Origin: Trichoplusia ni
Lineage: Eukaryota > Arthropoda > Insecta > Lepidoptera > Noctuidae
DNA: 64,000 nt
Reading direction: 5' to 3'
NCBI RefSeq assembly: GCF_003590095.1
Contig: NC_039483.1
Span: forward strand, 434,001 to 498,000
Shown here: piece after piece, positions 58,803 to 64,000 of the stretch
How the letters are laid out: every line of letters begins with the position of its first letter
Numbering within the stretch: the stretch's first letter is position 1
Made by a program: the position numbers and the translations under genes
Notes under the pieces: model-generated
Seen by the model: only the letters and a program-made list of their open reading frames with translations
Databases searched by the model: none
What the model was told of the DNA's origin: nothing

Positions 58803-60756
58803 ATTTACTGTACCTAGATTTGTTCTGCAATAATAATGTAAAATATAAAAACATAACAATCAAATAATATGATATTTTTATTCGCATTGGTATTTTGTCC
58901 TTTGATACATAAAACTGTTGAATCTAAAATTAATTAAATCAAATTGTTAAAATACGTTAAAAGCAAAATAACAACAAAATTACTCAAATTCCATTAAACA
59001 ACGGTTACTGGGTTAGCCTCAGGCAATTCCGAATTCGAATTTCGAGAATCAAACCTGTCAATCACAAACTATCCGCCATCTTTGATTTAATAGCCAACGC
59101 AACAATAATTTGATAGACTACAATATCATAATTTCAAAGTTTTCAGGTAGGTATATTTGGGTCAACAGATAAGAAATCGGTGCTGCCAACCACGCAATCA
59201 TAAATAATGATGTTTAAACTTCAGTGTTGTTGTAGGTTTAAAAAAACATCAAATAGTCTGGGTGTATTGTGGAAAAAAAAGATGCTTGACGCAAATTTTA
59301 TTTAATTTAATATAAATATACAAAGCTTATGAAATTATGTATATTTTCTTCTACAAAACCAAGTTTGTTCAAAATGAAATTGTAGTTTAGAATTTTAAAT
59401 CTTTTTGTATTTAAATATTAGATTTTGTTTATAAAGGCCACAATAAATATAGGTTATTGTCAAAGAGAGGTCGGAGATTGTATTTCGTTGGTTTATTCAA
59501 GACACTAAATATTCAAATATTTATGAAACATTTTTTAGGCTTCCTATAAACAAGACCTAGGGAGTGCAGGGGTTCTAAACCTTTTGCTAGCATCGTACAT
59601 GCGAGTAGTAATTTTGTAACCACACCTTACCCTAGCCAATTGATGCGCACTTTCGGAAAAAATACCAACAGAAATAGTAATTAGGAGTTAGTTACACATA
59701 AAAAGCCAACAAAAGATCAAAGATCCAAGTGCTAAAAAATTTTGGTTAAAAGTATCCAAGAAAACTATGGTAGAGTTAAAGTAAAGCTTTGGTTTCTACT
59801 GCGTACCAGGTTTCCTACAACCGTAACAATAGGTAATAATATAGCCGTTGTGAAAGAGGGACACCATTCTCCGATTCTAGGGTAGAAGGCTGTTTCGCTT
59901 CCACAAGGTGAGATGGCGTAATACTCGAAAGAGAGTGACTTCGCTTCTTCAAAATGAAAACAAGCATGCTTTAACAGTTACCCAGTTTACGCGGTACAAA
60001 GGTTGGGAGCCCCTGGTCTAGTGCATTTGGGACGCCCGCAAGGACACTAAATGTATGTCTCCAAGGCAAAACTTCTTTAAAAAAGAAAGTTTTGAACAAT
60101 ATTCTTTTGAGACCGCAACATGAATGTTGGATTTTGTTGTGAATTTTTAGGATAATGTTCTTTATGCTCTTGTTTATAACTAAGTATTTTAGTGCTTTAA
60201 TAAACATTTAAGTACCGTTCCGTAATTTTTACTTTGCACGAAACTTTTTTGGATCTATCCTTTTTTTTATGTATACAGCTTTCGTGTCCAAAAAGTTAGG
60301 AAATATTTTTACGACACTTTTGGTCTACCTTGAACATCAAAATAAATCACAAAGCGAAAATTTCCCTTTCATCTTCGAAAATTGATGAATACGAAACAAA
60401 AGAATTCAAATGTCTTCCTAATTAAAATGAAAATATCCGACACAAAATACCGTGGCATCTTTGTAGTCCCGTCTTTTAGTAAGGAAACCTATAAGGAGGC
60501 AAAATCAGAGGTCAAAAAGCCTCTGGAGACCTTCTGAAGGATTATTAACTAATTAACCCTTAGAAAGGACTCCTTAATAAATTAAGCATCCCTTTGGTGA
60601 TGTGAAAAATAAGGTCGATTGTTAATTATAACGGTTTCGAATAGTATTATTTAATTGCGTAATTAGAGACGTCTTTTTGCTTTTTATTTTGATAGAGAGT
60701 TCGATATTTGATTTTAAATGATTTCGAAATTCGGATCTATGTATTTTGGTTGAGGA
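58803..60756. other. Unassigned DNA with one hairpin-family member
   Basis: Only the hairpin at 59844-59912 was recognised. The 78-residue frame at 59971-60207 has no domain. Confidence 0.35.
59844..59912. repeat. Diverged member of the hairpin family
   Basis: CGTTGTGAAAGAGGGACACC on the left; GTAGAAGGCTGTTTCGCTTC then CACAAGG on the right. Confidence 0.45.
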
Positions 60757-61013
60757 GGTACCACTGTGTGTGTCTGTCCGTCTGTCACCAGCTCACCAGG
60801 CTATGATATCATACACCGTAATAGCTAGACTGTTGAAATGAACATTTCAGATGATATTTTTGCTGTCGCTATAATAGCAAGTACTGACAGTAAAGATTCA
60901 GGTTTAGCAACGGTTGTTTACGGTACTTAATTTGTTGTTGGGTGACAAATCAATTAGAAGAGGCACAAACTGATTTGTTTATCTTCAGCCTATTTTTACC
61001 CTTAGTGTCGTGC
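60757..61013 (+). mobile_element. 5S-containing GGTTCCGTA repeat, copy 3
   Basis: TACCACTGTGTGTGTCTGTC, TAATAGCTAGACTGTTGAAA and GATGATATTTTTGCTGTCGC match the family order. TTTAGCAACGG at about 60905 and TTGGGTGAC at about 60950 are the 5S-like words. The 5' start (GGGTTCCGTACC) is eroded. Confidence 0.62.
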
Positions 61014-62574
61014 ACTTAACTGGTTTTATTTGCGAACTATTTTGGTTCTTAAATATTAAGAGATTATTTACTTATTTCTTTTTTAAATACTTGTATGACT
61101 TATGAATGCATTAGGATCAATGGAGGATCAAGGATCATTATTAAAGCTGTAGACCAAGAAAAACTTAAAATTAAAACTTTCATTAAGATATTATATAAAA
61201 ATACTTTTTTTATACCTAGGCACAGTATTTTAAGTTTCAGTCAGACAAAACGTTTCTAAGGATTCACCCAAACTTCATAACAAAATATCTAGAATTTCAT
61301 CCTTTTTCGGCCTACTCTTTTACTGATACAGCAAATAATATAATGTTTTGACCTTTATCTAAATACCACGCAATAAGCTACTTATGAAATAGACGTTACC
61401 TGTTAAAATAATTTTTCAAAATAACATTTTTTTCCTTTTCTAAGTTATTGAAATAAAAAGTCATTTTTTCTATTCTTTTCTACTTTCATGCGGTGCCTTT
61501 TGTCTAGGCCCTCAGAAACCTAAAATCCGCAAAAGAAACAGTCGTCATTTATACCCACAAGAGCACTCACTTATCGATATTTAGGTACCAAAGAGACCCA
61601 TTCAAGATTCAGTCGAGACTGCGGCTGAAGTATTGAGAGCATTTATCAAACTATTTATAACTCCCCAAAGACGAGGGATCCGATAGATTTAAATCATGTA
61701 TTGAAACTTCACAAAATGTAGTCGTGACTAATGATGTCTTAACGAGTTTTGAGGACCGTATGTATGTTTGGACAGCAACAGAAGAATACAATTAAATTGA
61801 TATGACTTTTACCTGTTTATAATATTTTATTTTATTTATTTTAAGAAGGCTTACAGACTAATAACAGAATAGGTAACAAAAATATATAATAAAGTTGCTA
61901 ATGACAAGCCTCCACAGATATTTAATATTTGTATGGTTTAATAAAAACTTATAAAGATTAACAAATTATTTCGTTATTAGCTTTAGCGCACGGGCTCGTC
62001 AGCTAGAAATCGAAAATAGTCCAAAGAGTATAAAATCGGAAAAAGCCTGTCCTATAATATCCTCCAGGTTATAAACCATCTATGTATCATCTAAATCTGT
62101 TCAGTGGTAAAATCTTTCAAATATTCGCATATAATGGGCATAAAGATTAAACAAGTCAAAATATGTTTATGGTGCCTGAATGACTTTTAGTTATTGTGTA
62201 ATAAACCAGTCAGTGCTATTTTTGTAAATTACTGAGGTACAAAAACTAAGTTTTAATTTCCAAGAATTTTCTTTTGCCAAAATTAACATGAAAATTATAA
62301 TTTGGTTTCATAAGTTGCTGTTTTTACTTCAAAGGATTGTCTTTTTTATGAATTCCGTTTGCTTGTATGATAATTTGAGTAGCCGGAGGGGCAGTATACT
62401 CTTTTGTGAACAAACCTTTGTTATAACGGGCATACTTATATTCCTGGCCGTCCTAAAAGATATACATTTTCTATAACGTAATTAATATGTATGGTCTCTT
62501 TACGATACATTTGAAAATAAAATCACTTAGATACTGGTGATTAAATTAGGTAAATTTGTGCCTTTATGAAATGA
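61014..62574. other. Unassigned AT-rich DNA
   Basis: No gene or repeat recognised. Confidence 0.35.
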
Positions 62575-62823
62575 CTAACTGTTGCCCGCAACTTCGTCCG
62601 CGTGGTTAGAAGATATAAGTTATGACACCTTGGGTTACAATATCGCAATTTTCTTACGGAACCCTACGATTTTTGAAATAAGTTATTGTTTTTACTTTGC
62701 CTATGTTCAGCGGGGATAATGAAGCTTCTCAACAGTGAAAGTATTTTTCAAATCGAACCAGTAGTTTTGAAGCCTATTCGTGTCAAACAAACAAATCTTT
62801 CCTCTTTATAATTTTAGTATAGA
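62575..62823 (-). mobile_element. Helitron of the 26137 subfamily
   Basis: The plus strand opens CTAACTGTTGCCCGCAACTT (CTAG mutated to CTAA) and closes TTTTAGTATAGA before T62824. The middle (CAGCGGGGATAATGAAGCTT) is the complement of the interior at 26137-26352, so both ends and interior agree with that subfamily. Confidence 0.78.
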
Positions 62824-63735
62824 TAATTAAATTAATGGAATAAACAGAACCCTATATTTAAAACGCCGTTAGACTCACCAAAATAAGTTAATGTTAATTA
62901 AAAATTACTAAATTAATTGCATGTTGATAATACGAATTCAATTAAATTATTGAACCAATTTTTCCTCAAAGTATTCAATTATTCACCCTAATACAGTTAT
63001 CAAGAGACTTAAAGAGTTCAATTGAATCTAATATAAAGGATAATGAAATAATGGGTTTTCCATGTATGTAATTAAATAAAAATGGTTACGAATTTCATCT
63101 AAATGTCCCTATATATAAGAGTCAGAATTGTATAAATTGATGCTCTTTAGATTACGTTCCGTGGGTTTTCACCATGTTGGATAAGATATACTTTTTATCA
63201 TTGTTAGAATAATAAAAAATAACATTGTTAGTGGGTAAATAAATATGGGATTTATATTTAAGGATTTATACAATTAGAATGTTTAGTGTATTACTGTAAC
63301 ACACTAATGAATAAACAATTATCTATTTAGCATTCGATCTGGGCCATCCAAACTAAACCCAGAACCCAAATTACAAATTAGTGAGAAGGTGTTAATGAAA
63401 CTGTTTGTGATCGTATTGAACAGTCATTTGTTTTAGCATCAAAACCCAATGCTTCTTAGAAATAGACTAAATATCTAGGTAGAGTAAGGAAAACCCTATT
63501 TGTAGAATAGATACAAAAAAAACTTCGACCAAATATAGAGAAAACTAATTCTGTAAGCATTCTTCTGATGATCACATTTCCATCACCTAGAACCGTAAAA
63601 TTACGCACAAAATACGCAACAGTAAACCCATCCAAGTAATTAACAGAAAAACAACTCGAGACGTATTCAGGATGAACGAAAATACGCACTAGTTAATCGT
63701 ACCGCGCGTTTTGTTGTTGCTTTTTTATATTATTA
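62824..63735. other. Unassigned AT-rich DNA
   Basis: No gene or repeat recognised. Confidence 0.35.
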
Positions 63736-64000
63736 CTAGCTGACCCGGCAAACGTTGTATCGCCGATTTTTTTTTCTAGTTGTATGTATTTTTAATGCCA
63801 CATTATAAAAAAAATAAAAACAAACAATTTCTTCCAAAAAATAAAATATATTTTTTTAGTGTGAGCAACCCTTAACACTTAGGTTTATGAAAAATAGATG
63901 TTGTTTTATTCTCAGACCTACCCAATATGTATACAAAATTTCATAAAAATCGCTCGAGCTGTTTCGGAGGAGTACGGTAACTAACATCGTGACACGGGAA
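63736..64000 (-). mobile_element. Helitron-like element of a third family, cut by the window end
   Basis: It opens CTAGCTGACCCGGCAAACGT, then CTCAGACCTACCCAATATG, AAATTTCATAAAAATCGCTC and GTTTCGGAGGAGTACGGTAA, a repeat common in Lepidoptera. The CTAG end is present; the TC end would lie beyond 64000. Confidence 0.7.

Noticed and set aside
1..64000. CRISPR arrays, bacterial operons, ribosomal RNA genes or viral replication genes
   Set aside because: No evenly spaced direct repeats with spacers, no ribosome-binding-site-led gene strings and no long frames; the repeat content is that of a moth nuclear genome.

Overview
This window looks like gene-poor moth (Lepidoptera, probably noctuid-type) nuclear DNA. 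It is AT-rich, with short open frames and no convincing multi-exon gene. Its recognisable content is almost entirely lepidopteran interspersed repeats. The diagnostic ones are Lep1-like non-autonomous Helitrons (5' TC...CTAG 3', inserted between A and T), tRNA-headed SINEs with clear A and B boxes, 5S-rRNA-derived SINE-like elements, RTE-type LINE 3' tails and Penelope-like elements (PLEs). No ribosomal RNA gene, functional tRNA, CRISPR array or bacterial operon is visible. The window could be a long intron or an intergenic desert; the sequence alone does not decide which.

Layout. 0-5 kb: two Lep1-like Helitrons (one split by a SINE), a foldback element, a 5S-derived SINE with a 14-bp target-site duplication (TSD) and a LINE tail. 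5-9.4 kb: mostly unique AT-rich DNA with two members of a short hairpin family. 9.4-15 kb: several SINEs, a perfect 92-bp inverted-arm PLE derivative at 11.3 kb, a Helitron and a 180-bp RTE LINE stub. 15-25 kb: mostly unassigned, with a GC-rich GTCAC-rich block at 17.6 kb, a repeat carrying a TTTGTCTG microsatellite at 20.2 kb and Helitron fragments. 25.9-26.9 kb: a second palindromic family with 45-bp perfect arms, a complete Helitron and a decayed relative. 28.7-37.4 kb: a terminal-inverted-repeat element with a GC-rich core, 5S-derived and tRNA SINEs, a Helitron, a roughly 92-bp tandem duplication carrying CRE palindromes, an exon-like 33-nt segment and a 5S SINE with an 18-bp TSD. 38-57 kb: sparse DNA with LINE tails, short hairpins, a possible small secreted-protein reading frame at 54 kb beside a decayed second copy, and foldbacks. 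57.3-58.8 kb: a tRNA SINE and a PLE remnant that still encodes a GIY-YIG endonuclease region. 60.7-64 kb: a 5S-type repeat and two Helitron-like copies, the last running off the window.

Nothing here forms a working gene set. The interest lies in the mobile elements: two different palindromic families share a CATGAT / stem / GAAAC / GTCGGG core resembling the hammerhead-ribozyme layout known from PLE terminal repeats; about ten diverged copies of one 60-75-nt hairpin design are scattered through the window; and the retroposons carry clean TSDs that fix their boundaries. All calls are from reading the sequence by eye; family names rest on recognised motifs, not database searches.
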